Shown here: piece by piece, positions 13,166 through 26,400 of the stretch | How positions within the stretch are numbered: position 1 is the stretch's first letter | Layout: each line of letters begins with the position of its first letter | Position numbers and translations under genes: made by a program | Notes under the pieces: model-generated | Told to the model about the DNA's origin: nothing | Database searches by the model: none | What the model saw: only the letters and a program-made list of their open reading frames with translations | Origin: Maylandia zebra | Taxonomy: Eukaryota; Chordata; Actinopteri; Cichliformes; Cichlidae | Direction of reading: 5' to 3' | DNA length: 64,000 nt | Assembly: GCF_041146795.1 (NCBI RefSeq) | Contig: NC_135182.1 | Location: forward strand, 4,324,509-4,388,508

Positions 13166-16100
13166 TCACAGAGGCGTCTCTCTCTTGTGTAAGGCTACAC
13201 TGGTGGGACCCTCAAACTGCAGTTTGATGGCCCGTTTGAGATTAAGCTGTGGGTCTGTGGTTGTCATAGTGACCATTACATCATCTGGCAAGGCACTACA
13301 GGGTGGGACGGGGGAAAAGCTGTAGCAAACCGGTGACAAAATGTTCTTCTGGGGTTTAGAATCCCAAGCTTCCTCTTGAAGTGGGTTCTGAAGCCTGTAC
13401 GGGTATCCGAGAGGAGCGTTCTCTCGGTTTTTAGCACCTAGCGGTTGGTCCTGTCCTGGCATTATCCCAAGTGAAGCCATTACAGAGTTCCATTTGCCAC
13501 CTGTGTAATTAGTCCTCTCTGTTTTTATTAAATTTGAGCTTTGTTTGTTTATTTTGTCATGATATTCAAGTCCAGATGATAGGCCTTTCTGAGGCAATTC
13601 GTAATTATGCACCATGGCAGTGACTGTGCACACAGTAGGGGGAGGGCTGCCTTTGGGTTGCCTCTTACTGCTTCCGTGGAGACTACCTATGCCCGAGCCC
13701 CCTGGTGGAGGGAGGGTGGAATTACGGCTACGACTGCGGGGCAGTGAGTGCTGTTGGATCTGCTGTATAAAGCTGAGGCTGTCAGCTGGCACCGTCTGCA
13801 CCGTGGCCAGTGAGTGGCAGGTCGATGAGGTTTGGGAGCTCTGCATGGAGTGGAATCGTTCTGCAGTGGATCCTGGAGAAGAAACCGAGGACGATGAGGT
13901 TGCAGCAGTTACTTCACCTCCACTACTTTCTGAGATTCCTAAAGATGAGATCATGTTGGATTTTGAAGGGGATACAGTACTAGAGTTAGGCAACACACCT
14001 AGATATGGCTTGGCTCCATAGCTCTCCAACATCCTGACAATGTTATAGTGTCCATGTTTCCCAGCCACTTTGACCGGACTGCGGCCATATTTATCCATGT
14101 GATTGGGATTTGAGCCTCTTTCTAGAAGCATTGCAACGATGTTAGCATGTCCCTCCTGGGCAGCGATGCTCAGAGCTGTTGCCCCCTGATGGCAAGCAAG
14201 GTTTATATTGATGCCACTGGCTTCTAGGAGGCGATGTCCTACTTTAGCGTGTCCTGTCCAAGCCACTGAATGTATTGGTGGTCTCCCCTCTGCATCTTGT
14301 GCATTGGGATTCGCCCCGTGTCTTAAAAGTAGGTCTACAATCTCTACAAATCCTTGCCAGGAAGCCACATGAAGCGCTGTACGGCCCTCAGAGTCTCTGG
14401 ACTCCAGAGGAACACCCCCTTTCTCAATTAGGAGAGTAGCCATATCAAGGCGACCCTCCAATACTAGGAGGTAGAGCAAAGGACGCCCTTCGGCATCCCG
14501 GACATCAGTATCAGCCCCTCGTTTCATAAGCAGCTCTGCAACATCAGCATTGCCCTCCAGGAGTGCAGCACTCAAGGCAGAATGCCCATCATAGGCCCTG
14601 TGGTCAATGGGAGACCGTCTGTCTAATAGAAGTTTGGCAGTGCTCCAATGGCCTTCTTGGGCAGCTAGTATAAGGGGAGTGCGTCCCTCGATGTCCATCT
14701 CTCCAACTCGTGCCATGCTGCCTTCTTCTGTCAAAATGGCACAAACTGCACGATGTCCTTCACACGCAGCAGTGTGCAATGGAGTCCAGCCAAGATCATC
14801 TTTATGGTTCTCATCCAGGCCTCGGTCCAGCAATGTACGAACAACCTCTACGCTCCCTCTGGCTGCTGCTAGACATAGTGCCGTCCTGCCTTCACAATCA
14901 ATGGCATCCACAGCCGCTCCCCAGAAAAGCAGCCGTGACACGGTCTTCATGTGTCCCATTGCTGCTGCTGCCAGGAGGGGAGTAACAGCAGCAGCAGCAG
15001 GCACACTGCCGTCAGGTCCAGCAGTTTCATCTACGTCAGCACCAGCTTCTAACAAAAGCTCGACTACATCTTCATGGCCCTCATAGGATGCAAGAAGAAG
15101 CGGTGTCATTCCATCATGGTCTCTGTGCCCTGGATCTGCTCCACGCTCCAGTAACAGACTTGCTACCTCTCCAAAACCTTTGACCCCTGCTGCTGTAGGG
15201 ACACAGACAGCTGCAACTGACAGAGCAGTGCGTCCATCTCCATCAGCCAAATCAACACGTGCATTGTGGTCCAACAATATTGCCACTGCTTCATGATGTC
15301 CCATATAGGCAGCTGCGATAAGTGGCGTGCGGTCCTTGCTATCAGCTTTGTCAACTTGAGCCCCATAGTCCAGTAGTGTGAGAACAATTTCATCATGACC
15401 GCCCCATGCAGCAGCTCTGAGAGCAGTTCGGCCCTCGCTGTCACATCCATCTACATCTGCTCCTGCATCCAGCAGTAGATGGACAGCCTCAGCGTGTCCA
15501 CCCCAAGCTGCAGAGCGCAACGCTGTCCATCCTTCATTGTCAACATGCTCCATCATCTGTACTGCAGTTTTTTGGTCCTGGCTCTTGGCCCATTCCAGGA
15601 GTTCAGACAACACTTTGACGTGACCCTGCCTGGAGGCTAAAGTCAGTGGCGTCTGACCCTGATGATCACTGATCAGTGGATCAGAGCCATGTGAAAGGAG
15701 AAGTTTAGCTAAATTTGCAGAACCCTCGTGGGCTGCACTAGCAAGCAGAGTCTGTCCATCTGTAGAACCAGGCTGGTTTACAGACATGCCACTGGCAAGC
15801 AGGTCCTTTATATACGTCTCCCTTTCAAGTGTCTGTTGCACATCAATTCCTTCTTTACCTACACTATGCATTGCATCACTTGAGTCTGCTCCAGAAAAAA
15901 AGGTTCGAGAGACTAGTCCACTTCTCATCAGCAATTGAGCAACATCCTGACTCACTGAAACAGGAAGCTGAGCTAAGGATGTGGCAAGTGCTTTACTGCA
16001 GGTGGGGTTAAGAGCACGTACACCTGCCCACAGCATCCACAGTGCCAAAAATGCAGGTTTATCTTTATGGTGCCCTGAGCAAATTAAGTGTGTGGCTAGC

Positions 16101-19100
16101 TGGCAAGTTTCCTCAACGTCAAGGTTAGGTCCCTGTAGAGTCAGAGATGATGCAAGCATGCTATGACCTTCTGTTCTGCTACACAGATATTTCTGTGTGC
16201 AGTACTTAACATCTGTCAGCCACTCTGTAAAGCTTGCATGAAAAATTAATTTGGTGCCTCCGGTTCCATCGATTAGGAGCGCAGAGAGGGTTTCGAGATT
16301 GTTCTCAAAGTCCTGAAGACTTAATAAGGTGTCCTGAGTCCAGACTGCCATGAATAGCTGCTGGGGTGTTAGGGGCCTCGGGGCAGCCAAGAGGGCATTG
16401 AGGAGAGGCCTTACGTAGATGAAGCGCCCTCGGGGGAACAATCTCTGGCACAGCCAAAGGTAGAGTCCGTTGAGAGTCCCGGGGATGTCCCGGATCTCTC
16501 GCAGACCCACCAGCGAAGCTGCCACACCGTCCAGAACACGCTGAAGAAAAAGAAAGCAGCCGCCACTTTTGATGTGCAGAAGATTCAGCATATCAGCGGT
16601 ATCAGGGGTGAGCTGTCGACGAAGCGCTGCTTCTTCATCCAGACGACAGAGGATGTACTGCTGTACGTCACGGACTGCTGGAGGCTTCCGCAGATCATCC
16701 AGACAGAGTTTACGAAAACCTACAAACAGATAGGACAGTTGTTTGTTTGTTTGTTTTAAATCTTCAATAAAGTTTTTTATATTCCTCATGGATTCTATCT
16801 ACAGTTTTTTTTTAGGTTTTAAATTTTTTCAGTCTTATGTGATGCTTTGTTTTTTTTGCTTCTTATTTTGAAAACTCTATGCCAGCTTGTTCTAGTGTAA
16901 TGGTAGACCTCCAGCTAACAATTTATCTAAGTCCTGGATGATTTGGTATAAAGTTCCACTTTTAATGTGGCAAAATGGAGAATGTGCTTAGCAGGTGTAG
17001 AAATAAAACCACGTTAGCTTAGCACCTCAGGCAACACCCTAAGTAGCACCTGGTCTAAGGAGCTTGGAAAGAAAAGCGTCTGGACTTCTTTAAGTTGCTG
17101 AAGACGTTTCACGTTTCACCTGATTGTGACCGACACCTGTCTTCACACCTTGGCTCGTGTGATTAGGTAGAGGAGCATTGGGGGGGGGGGGGGGGGACAC
17201 TCCCACAGGACTTAAATCTGGGACTCTCCACCGTTTGACCCTAGAACTGAAGAAGCTTCTCGGATGAGAGGTGAAACATCTTCAAGCAACTTAAAAGAGT
17301 CCAGAGGCTTTTCTTTCCGAGCTTCTACGATGAGCTGGATGACTGAGAACCTTCACAGACCGAAGTAGCATCTCAATAGAAATTTTGAAAATTCTTGTTT
17401 GTTTACTGTATTGCAGTGAACAGCCAATTAAACTACTTGGTCAGTGTTTGTCAGTGCATTTTTAGATGACAAAAATAGTGATTTCACTGCACAATCATGG
17501 CCACACCCTAACCAACCCATATGTCATCTTGTGTTCACATGTAACTGATCGCATTTATTTATTTTGTAATATATTGCATAATCTTATAAGAGAAGTATGT
17601 ACATACTTGAGAACATCTTGCACAGGGCCTTATTTTGGCGGCGGACCGAACAGACGAGCAGCAACCAGCTGGGCAGCAGGTGTTGACTGCAGGCTAAAAG
17701 CTCTGCAATGGAGCCACTCTTCCTAACTCCTTCCCTTGGTCCATATTCTACGTCCAGAGAGTCTATAACCATCATCAGAGTCTGGGCAGGAGGAGGAAGG
17801 TCCGACAGGGGTTCCAACACTGCTCTAAGGACATGCGAGGAAGAGGCAGACACACAGTGCAAGACATTACACTTAAGACAATGTAATAACAGCAGGATTC
17901 GTGGGTTGATAATAGAGTTGAAAAAGAAAAGTAACATTGCGAACACTCGTTTGTGCCAACAAAGCAGATTAGATCTTTCGCACATTGTCAGTGTGAGTCA
18001 CTGGGAGTGACAGTCAGACTTTGCTGCGACTTCAGGCATCTTTATTTAAAGTGTGGAGTTTAATTTTTTACTGTATTTTATGGAAGTTTTTTCATTGTTT
18101 TCCATATGTTGAATCTTCAGTAATACTGGAGTCATAATCAGTTTCATTCAGCCATTGAAAAAGAACTCAATAAAAAAAGTAAGCAAATGTCAGGCAAACT
18201 AAGCATTCCATTTACACTTTCACAGTAATTTAGGTCAAATCCAAACTACAAGTGGGTAAACAAGAGTCAACCAGGACAACTGCTATCAGATGCTTCTGCA
18301 GTAAAATTAAAGCCGACTCTCATGTTAACCTGTTAACACAGATATCAAACTGTAATCAAGAGAACTAAACAGCAATTTAGCCCCACACCCCACACTTTCA
18401 TTAAACACCGGAACAAGCTGCAAAACCATAAAACAATTACAAACTTGGCTAAAGCTAAAATAGCGGCGTCACTGCCTTTTAATCACTGCGGTCAGCACCC
18501 ACACCCTGCTGTGATCTGATGGTGACTCAGGTTAATGGAACATGTGAATTTACAGCTCCACCCTGGTCTCTCTCTCACACACACGCTATCAAACTGGCAA
18601 TTCTTTTCACATTATTATTATTATTATTATTATTATTATGGATGCACGGCAAAGACACCACTGAACTTCTTGACCCTGATGTCCAATCATAGTGGTGCAG
18701 GAGAAAAAAGAAAAAAAACATTTGGAGAAGCTGCACTTCCGTGTCATGGGTGCAGGTCAGCAGCAGTATTATAGCAAAACTTCTCACCTGAGAAAAAAGT
18801 AACACCCCTAGAGGGATCATTCAAATTTCCAAATATCGATAGTACAATACCAATATCGAATCAATGCCAGTACTGGTATTGGTATCAGATTGATACTAGC
18901 ACAAGAGGATCAATACTTTGTTTCCATCCAAGTTCAGCATGTAGTCCGGTGATTTAGTCGTTATAAAATTTGTTCAGAATTTGCAAATATATGATTATTC
19001 AATTCAGTTTTCTTTTTATAGCACCAAATCACAACAACAGTTGCCTAAAGGTGCTTAAAATTCACCTCATAGGTCATGACACACTGCTCTTCAATTCAAT

Positions 19101-19690
19101 TTTATTTATATAGCGCCAAATCACAACAAAAGTCGCCTCAAGGCGCTTCATAGATACAGAGAAAAACCCAACAATCATATGACCCCCTATGAGCAAGCAC
19201 TTTGGCGACAGTGGGAAGGAAAAACTCCCTTTTAACAGGAAGAAACCTCCGGCAGAACCAGGCTCAGGGAGGGGCGGCCATCTGCTGCGACCGGTTGGGG
19301 TCGCAGCAGATGGCCTTATACATACATAAGCTGGCTTTATAAATTTAAAGCATCAGCGCTATTATCGACAACACTACTTGGAATTACTTGGTATCCAATC
19401 GATGCCACGATGTGTAGTATTGCACAGCGCTAGTTTTCAGAAGAGCTTTACAGCTGGCAAAAATGCCTTATCCTGCAACAAACACAGGGTGTGGGTTTGC
19501 ATGTGAGCTGTCATTAGTGTTAATGTCTGTGTTTAAAAATGACCACAAGGTCCAGGTACCATTAGAGGCCAAACAGGTTTTCATCTAATGGATTTAACAG
19601 TTGTTGTCTTTTTGTTTGTTTGTTTTAGAAGTAAAAAGTCAAGAGGAGAGAAACTTTAATCTCAAAATAATGTCACATATTCAACATTAT

Positions 19691-19726
<36 letters not shown>

Positions 19727-22700
19727 ACCTTAAAAGAGTTTCACTCAGACTTAAACAATCTAAAGTAAGCTGGGTCACTAACTGCTTACACTCAGGGGTC
19801 AAGGATTAATCAGCTCTGGATTCATATGTACATAATAAGGAGTGGGAGGAGAAGTTTCACCACTTTAAATATATATATAAAAAAATTAGTCATCTCTATA
19901 ACGATTATACTTTAGGCCTAATAGTTATCTCATGCATGGATGAGACACTAAAACAAACAGGATTATATGCATGTTCTGAAACAAATGGCACCACCCCAAA
20001 CAGTTCCCAAGTTTATATGATCAGTTAATGTATCTGTTATTTTGAAATTAAATAGCTTTTCGTGAGTAGGGTTTGAATTAATAAAAGGAAGCAAATCCTC
20101 AGATTTGATAGGCTGGGAGCGGCCACTGGTAGTTTTGTGAGATTGTGGCTTTATTTGATGAATCATCAAAGCTGCTTACAAAAGGTCTTTTGCAATGTCT
20201 TGAGGTCACTAATATTTCAAGACTTAGCTAACCATATAATAGACTCGACCTTTATTATCAAGTATATTACGCAGTAAAAAGAAGAGCGACATCCTGCTCT
20301 GAGTGATGATTTCAGCGAGGTTATGACAAGCTTATCATAGCACTGCGCGCTTTTAGTTATCTGATTAAAACAACACTCCCTCAGCGGGCTAACACTCTGA
20401 TGTGAGGAGGAGGAAGGGTAATTCTTTCATTCAGGTGACACAGTCATTTAACATGGGTGATCTAGTTGGATAAATCCTGTAGAGACAACTGTATTTGTAT
20501 TGTATACTTTTAATATATTTTCTTACACACACACAGGACATTGCAGCCAATGCTATGTGCACTTTAAAGTATGGTGGCTTTACTCGAACTGATATGAAAG
20601 ATGTTCAACACAATTCACTACCTATTACTGAGCTTACTTAGAAAGAGCTTCACTACAAGCCGCCCATTTGTCCTGCTGTTGACTGTCATTACTGCTGTCA
20701 TGGGAAGTCCAGCGGCAGTTTGTAGCACTTTGTCATCAGATTATGTGTCTCCCAAGAAGCTAGCATAGCCACAAGTGTCCAGTGAGGCAGTGACTGGGTG
20801 AACAGTCAGCTCGTGTGTCTGAAATGATACATTTTCCCAGCTTGGCACTTAGGTTAGTGCGAACACCAAAAAGGGCACGACCCAGTATTGAACAGTTGTT
20901 TCTATGGCTCGGATTAAAATCAATATAAGACACCAGTTTAGCGAACAGACCCAGACAGAGGGAGCACTGCACTACACACAGGCTTATTTTCCTTCTCTTT
21001 CACTGCCAATTCAAATCCACGTTTCTTCAATTTGTCCATGGGTGTCCTGACACAGTGGAGCTTCACCCGCAGCCACCTTCTCTCAAAAGAGCCCCCCCAA
21101 CACAAACAGCTGCTGGCTGCGAGCCAGTCTGAGGGGAATGTGCAATTCAGCTCAGCACTTCACACCAGAGGAGAGCAAACAGAGGAGGAGTGCAGAAGCG
21201 CTCCGACTCACCGCAAAGCAAACACACCGGCAACGTGTCAAAGTCTCAGAGAGGAGAGTGACCTCGCTGACCGGTGCCGAGACGGTCACCGGGGAGCCGG
21301 AGGCATTTTTTCACCTCTTTGTCCCCCTCAGTCTCTGAAAGGATGTTATGTTGTAAATAACACTGCAGCGTTCATTCACTGGAGGCCCCATTGTGTGTTG
21401 TGAATGGGCGGCATTATGAGGGGGAGACATAAATATAAGACGAGGAAGAATGGCTGCTGCACACTTTTCCTGCGACTGTCCCGGCTTCTGTTTGCCGCTC
21501 ACTGCAGCTTTTACATGTACAGACTGTGAGGCAGTTAACTGCCTGCTGAGAGTCTAAACACCTGCAGAAAGCCACCTTTATTTAGACAAAAACAAAGATA
21601 ACCTTTAAGCTCTGCTGGAGCATTTTCCCACAACATGAACAGCTGCTCGTGCTTTTTGTTTTGAGAGTGAGGCAGCTTCACTCTTTACATGCACATTACT
21701 TCATGACAGCAGCCTTTATTCAGCTCACTTTTTATCTACTGGATCATGGTATTTAGGGTGGTCCTCTCTCAGAAGGCAGACCAGACAGCACTACTGTTTT
21801 TGAGCTCAGTGATCTTAAGTGGAGATGTGGGAAAAACTTCAGCTTCACCGAACTGCAAACAATGAAAAGGGAGCTTCGCAAAATGTGTTAACACTGGAAA
21901 CCCGTGAATTCAAACCCAAGCCGAGTCCACCCAAGTAAAAAGGTCGAAGGTAAGGTGGCTTTGTGAGATGTCCACAACTAACTCTGCTAGTCCTTCCCCC
22001 AATTACAGGAGCTCATACCAACTCTGGCAACTCAGCAAGTGTTGGAAATGACGTTTAGCTTACTACTTTAATCTTTCATGCAATAAAATGAATAAAATTT
22101 CAGACTTTCTGCCACAAAACCAAAAAAGTTATATAGATTTCAATGCATGGAACTGGATTCAAACAATAACAGCCCTAATCCTAGATGCTGTCAAATAACC
22201 GGATGGTCACGGATTGAATTTCATAGCTTCTGTGTTGCATAAAGTTAAGATCATCATGTTAACAAAACACAAAATGGGTCATCAGCAGGTTGACAGTAAA
22301 CAGATAACATCATTGTAAATACACGATCTGTTAACAGCTACATTTAAAACTAAATACTCAAACAGGCCACTTATACAACAGCACCGAGCTGCAGTGCCAG
22401 GACTCCGTCGGCCTGTTTTCATTGATTTTGGAATCTGATAAACTGCTTTTCCCACGCACGAAGTCGGAACTTTGCTCCGGCTTTCATCATTAGCGTCATG
22501 ATTTACAGACCCCCACATAAATTCTGCTGTGATGAGCTGGGCATGAGCCATACCCTTGAACGTGCACATACACGCTGAGCACCTGGATTTGTTTCAGGCA
22601 ACTTTCTTTTCCCTTTCATTTAGAAGAAGTGGGAAATTTCCCACTGATGTGTTTCAACAAAACTGATCTCAAAAGATGGAAGCGCTGACTTTTTGTAGGA

Positions 22701-23200
22701 CACCAAAACAAAGAAAAAAAAAAAACCAAACAAAATAAACATGGTACAAACCTCTTGAAGGTCTCATTAGGGTCTCTTTGACACATGAGAGGCTCCAGGG
22801 CAGAGGATACCGATGGGCTGTTAAGGAGCTCTTCGTACCCTGGAGAGAGGAGAGGAGAGGCCCTCAGCTGTTCCACCAAGCCCAGGACAAACCTCCACAG
22901 CACTATACTCGTCTGTTCCTCCCTCTGGCAGAAGTGGGCCGCAAGGCAACGCTGTGCCAACCCAACTGCCAGCCCTGCCTTTGAGGTGGGGGACACCACC
23001 TCGGTGCACAGAGCTGTCTTCCCGGCACCAGGTCCCCCCGTTACCAGGATCCCGGGAGCTTGCCCGGGCCCCGAGCGGGCGTCCAGGCAGCGACGCAGCT
23101 TGTCCAGGGCCCATTCCCGGCAATAAAAACGCCGGCCCCGAAGCAAGCTGGAGCTGCTGCCAAATCCACTGCTGCTCATTTGTTCCTGGGGTCCTGACAT
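13166..23200 (-). CDS. ankrd50l: ankyrin repeat domain-containing protein 50-like (ANKRD50 paralogue)
   Basis: Three coding exons on the minus strand: 23200-22752 (449 nt), 17824-17607 (218 nt) and 16719-13166 (3554 nt with TGA). All have GT-AG borders and compatible phases (2, then 1), totalling 1407 codons, so about 1406 residues; human ANKRD50 is close to 1430. Residues 55-62 are a Walker A motif (GGPGAGKT). Residues 166-174 (LMMVIDSLD) look like Walker B, as in STAND-type NTPases. The motif REIRDIPGTLNGLYLWLCQR follows. About 18-19 ankyrin repeats span residues ~540-1115. The Ser-rich tail contains QQIQQHSLPRSRSR and ends KRETPL, matching the ANKRD50 C-terminus by memory. ANKRD50 acts in endosome-to-plasma-membrane recycling with SNX27, retromer and WASH; the same role here is inference. 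Introns are about 4.9 kb and 0.9 kb. The start ATG precedes the LLRGRRFYCREW block that opens the family. A 5' non-coding exon may exist upstream. Confidence 0.93.
17060..17324. repeat. inverted-repeat (foldback) element in ankrd50l intron 2
   Basis: The left arm, about 17060-17122, starting GAGCTTGGAAAGAAAAGC, is the imperfect reverse complement of 17269-17324. The arms share GACTTCTTTAAGTTGCT-type and GGTGAAAC-type blocks. The loop holds an 18-G run near 17180-17197. I recognise it as a common fish interspersed repeat. No coding potential. Confidence 0.65.
18612..18639. repeat. (ATT)n microsatellite
   Basis: An uninterrupted ATT trinucleotide array in ankrd50l intron 1. Confidence 0.9.
18830..19440. 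repeat. composite of fish interspersed repeats in ankrd50l intron 1
   Basis: The outer parts (ATCGATAGTACAATACC near 18834; GGTATCCAATCGATGCC near 19388) look like the two ends of one decayed inverted-repeat DNA element. Between them lie two copies of the head of another dispersed repeat (around 19009-19060 and 19092-19150, TATAGCGCCAAATCACAAC type). The second continues through CCCTATGAGCAAGCACTTTG to about 19320. The same family recurs at 30906. Nested order is inferred. Confidence 0.55.
19695..19724. repeat. poly(A) run
   Basis: About 30 consecutive A residues. It could be the tail of an old retroposon, but no target-site duplication was found. Confidence 0.7.
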
Positions 23201-23411
23201 CCAGGGGACAACTTAGCACTGTGAATGTCACATCCCATACTCGGTGACTAACTCCACTCCTCTTTGTGGTACAGCTGCAGCCGGTGTGTGTGTGACAGCT
23301 CTAGGCAATAACTGGATATTTCTTTAGCTTGTCAGTTTCTGAAAGTGTTGCATCAGGCGATTATTATCGCTAGTTGTCTTTCTCCCGTAGGTCCCAAGGT
23401 GTAAGGCTGAC

Positions 23412-23439
<28 letters not shown>
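23412..23439. repeat. poly(A) run upstream of ankrd50l
   Basis: About 28 consecutive A residues, some 210 bp 5' of the ankrd50l start codon. On the gene's strand this is a poly(T) tract. Confidence 0.75.
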
Positions 23440-23442
<3 letters not shown>

Positions 23443-26400
23443 TCAGAAAAAGGTTAAGTCAGGAAAGGTGCACCTCTTCATTCTCTCTCAACGTCTTGAT
23501 CTTTGTGTCGCCGAGTCTGAAATGCTACAGTTCACCATGCTTCTCGTGGGGGATCATGGAGCTGCTCTGTCAGATATCAAGAAAGAGGGAGAAGGAAATG
23601 AGGAATGAGTCAATGACAGCATGTATCTCACCCCCTCCCCTGTCTGAGTTGCCCTCCGTGTGCTCCAATTACAGCCACAGTTTCCCCTCTTCTCTCACTT
23701 TCTGTCCTGCTTTTTTGAGAATCGACCCAAAACTGCAGCTGTAGCATGACATTTTTTTCCCCTTTCCCACACCCACGATCTTTGCCTTCCCTCAACCCCC
23801 CCCCCCCTCTCTCTCTCGCTCTCTCTCATGCCTTCCGGTTTTTCTTGTTTTGTTTTTTTTTGTCTCCACCCTCTCTCAGTGTTTCACAGCATGTCCGGGC
23901 ATGCACGGGTGATCAAGGTAGAGGAGTGGTGAGGGGGAGGACTCATGTGATCATAAGCCACTCTACAGCTGACAGGTGGGAGGAGTTACCTGGGGTCAAG
24001 GTTCAATCGCAGGACACTCCGTCAGCTGTAGGAAAGGTATCTGCCAGACTACAGCACTAAAGTTTTGTGTCAAGAAGGTAAGTTGTGTTGCTGGCATCAA
24101 AACACGAGCCTCGAATTTCACTTTCTTTTGTTCTGATTCACTTTGAGTTAATTAATTAGTCATAAATCATTTACTAGGCGAAAGTGCCAAACATTTTATC
24201 CTCCTTATATCATTATAAAGAGAATGTGTTTGATATTTTGACTGCTGATCTAGAGCAAAACAGCTCACTCACTGAGAAAATATAATGACATATCCTTTGT
24301 TTTCTGTTATTTATGGGAAGCGTTTCAGCAGTAACACCAATCATAACACCGCTAATTTGACTATTCTCTTTCTGACTTCCACTTTGCTGATTAAAACCTA
24401 GTTTTTAATTAAAGTGTGATGAGGGCGCATGCAAACTGGAAAACATAAACAAATCAAACAGAGTCCTCTGAACCTTTCTGAATTATTACACGTTTAGGAG
24501 CTCACTTCTCCTACCTGTACTTTCATTAAAGAGGGGCGGCATCTTCTTCGGTCAAACACACTCTGGCATTTCCTGGACCAGCGTTACACCCTACATTTAA
24601 AACAAACAAAAAAGAGGATCAGCAAATCAAGTTTTTAGTTTCTATTTTGTGGTAGCCAATCATGATGGACAAACCGGGAGAAAAAAAAAATATGCTGGAG
24701 GAACACTAACCTCTTTATTTTCTGTGCAATTAAAAGCACCTTTTGAGAGCTCCTGTATGTATGATTATGTTATCTGCTGTTTTTAAAAGCCGTCCCACAA
24801 CATTCCACATTTTTTCCTGCTGTGAGGCAAACACTGAAAAGCTGAATGGTTGGGTTTTTGAGCCTATATGATACCAAGCACATGTCACACATATCCATTT
24901 TTCACATATGAGACAATGAAGAGAAGAAAAAAAAAAAGCTTCTACATGCAAACTGCCAATACATACTTTAAGTTCTTCTGATTGGACAAAAAAGTGTATA
25001 GTATCACGAAAAGGCAGTAAAAAGACGAGTCTGGTTCTCATGAAGATCTTTGAAGAATTCGGACAAAGAATGCAACGGGCCTCTGAGATAAACTCGGCGT
25101 GGTGACGATGTTGATGAGCGTGCACGCTGTTCTTCATTTCAAGTCAGTGACTAATCAAGCATCAGCTACAGGAAGCTGAATCTGACGGATGAGACTGTGA
25201 TTTAACACTTGAAAGACCCTGCTGCTGTGCATATCATCGACAGCACGCCAGCCTGCTGACAGCGTAATTCAAAGAGCAAAGGAAGCCAAGAGCCACCAGC
25301 CGACGTTCCCAACCTGTGCAACTTTTAGTCTGTATGCTTTCTCAGGCAAGGAATACCCTCCTATAGGTGGATGACACATATGCTGCACCGTCGGCTGACA
25401 AGTGCCAAATACTGAAAATCAACTAGAGAATGAGAGATGTGCTGTTTTAGCAGCACACTGATGACAGTAATGAGCAAACTTGGCACCAAGCAGAGAAGTT
25501 GTCTACATTCTTGTCATTACTTGTGGTTACTAACAAAGCCCTTTGGACCTGCTATGCAGCCTGAGCAGATACTGGTGCAGAACCCAAAGCTGAAGCCTTC
25601 AATAGCAAGCTGTCTAATTTATTCATTTATGTATTCAGTTAGAAAAAGTTAAACATTGACGGAATCAAAAGTTATTCAGACTGTAAGGTTGGAATTATTT
25701 AGGAATACAATCATCTGTTACTACTGAAGATGACTTTTCAGGCACCAGAAGCAGACACCCAGAAAATAAGGTACCTCTAACTCCATGCTCCAATTACAGT
25801 AACCCGGTTTCTCATGCAGTGTGAACCTAAAGTGCATGTGAATGCACTGAATGAAGTTGCTAGGCAACCAGCAAAGAGGTTGCACACCATTCCATTAAGA
25901 TTTTTTTCCCTTTTCTTACACCCTCTGACTCCCACAAGAAAACTGAAAAAAAAATGTGTGCGTACAACTTACAGCATTTGTTTGGAAGTCTGAGCAATGT
26001 GATTATTTGCTCTGGAGCTGAAGGTTCAGCACAGAATTGAAGCAAGCTGCTGTGCTTTGTGTTATGACTAAAACAGGGCAAAGAAAAGACAGCCCAACTC
26101 TACCTGCTGTACCAGAAATTAAAAAGCGGAGTCAGACCGATCGATACTGGATTTTTGGGGTTGAGACAAACACTCATTTTATAACATTTTAACTGTACAT
26201 TAAAGGAAAACCCTTAAACCAACAGTGAGGCAAACCAGTAGCTCTGTTGTGCCATTATGAGCACTTTAAAGTGTTCTCTTCCATGATGACAGGATCTACA
26301 TGCACACTAGGCCTACACAAATGGCTGATTGAGTAAGATGTGATTCTAATGTTGCTGTTTACTGTTAAGCGGTGCACATACAGGATGAGACTAGAGGTTA

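Noticed and set aside
13614..15086. Plus-strand ORFs at 13614-14021 and 14607-15086
   Set aside because: Both are antisense shadows of the large ankrd50l exon.
21032..21403. 123-codon ORF in ankrd50l intron 1
   Set aside because: No domain, no signal of splicing, and an overlapping open frame exists. It is probably chance in a locally GC-richer stretch.
22821..23247. Overlapping ORFs in other frames around ankrd50l exon 1
   Set aside because: The frame with the Walker A motif and the family opening block is the real one. The others are GC-driven shadows.
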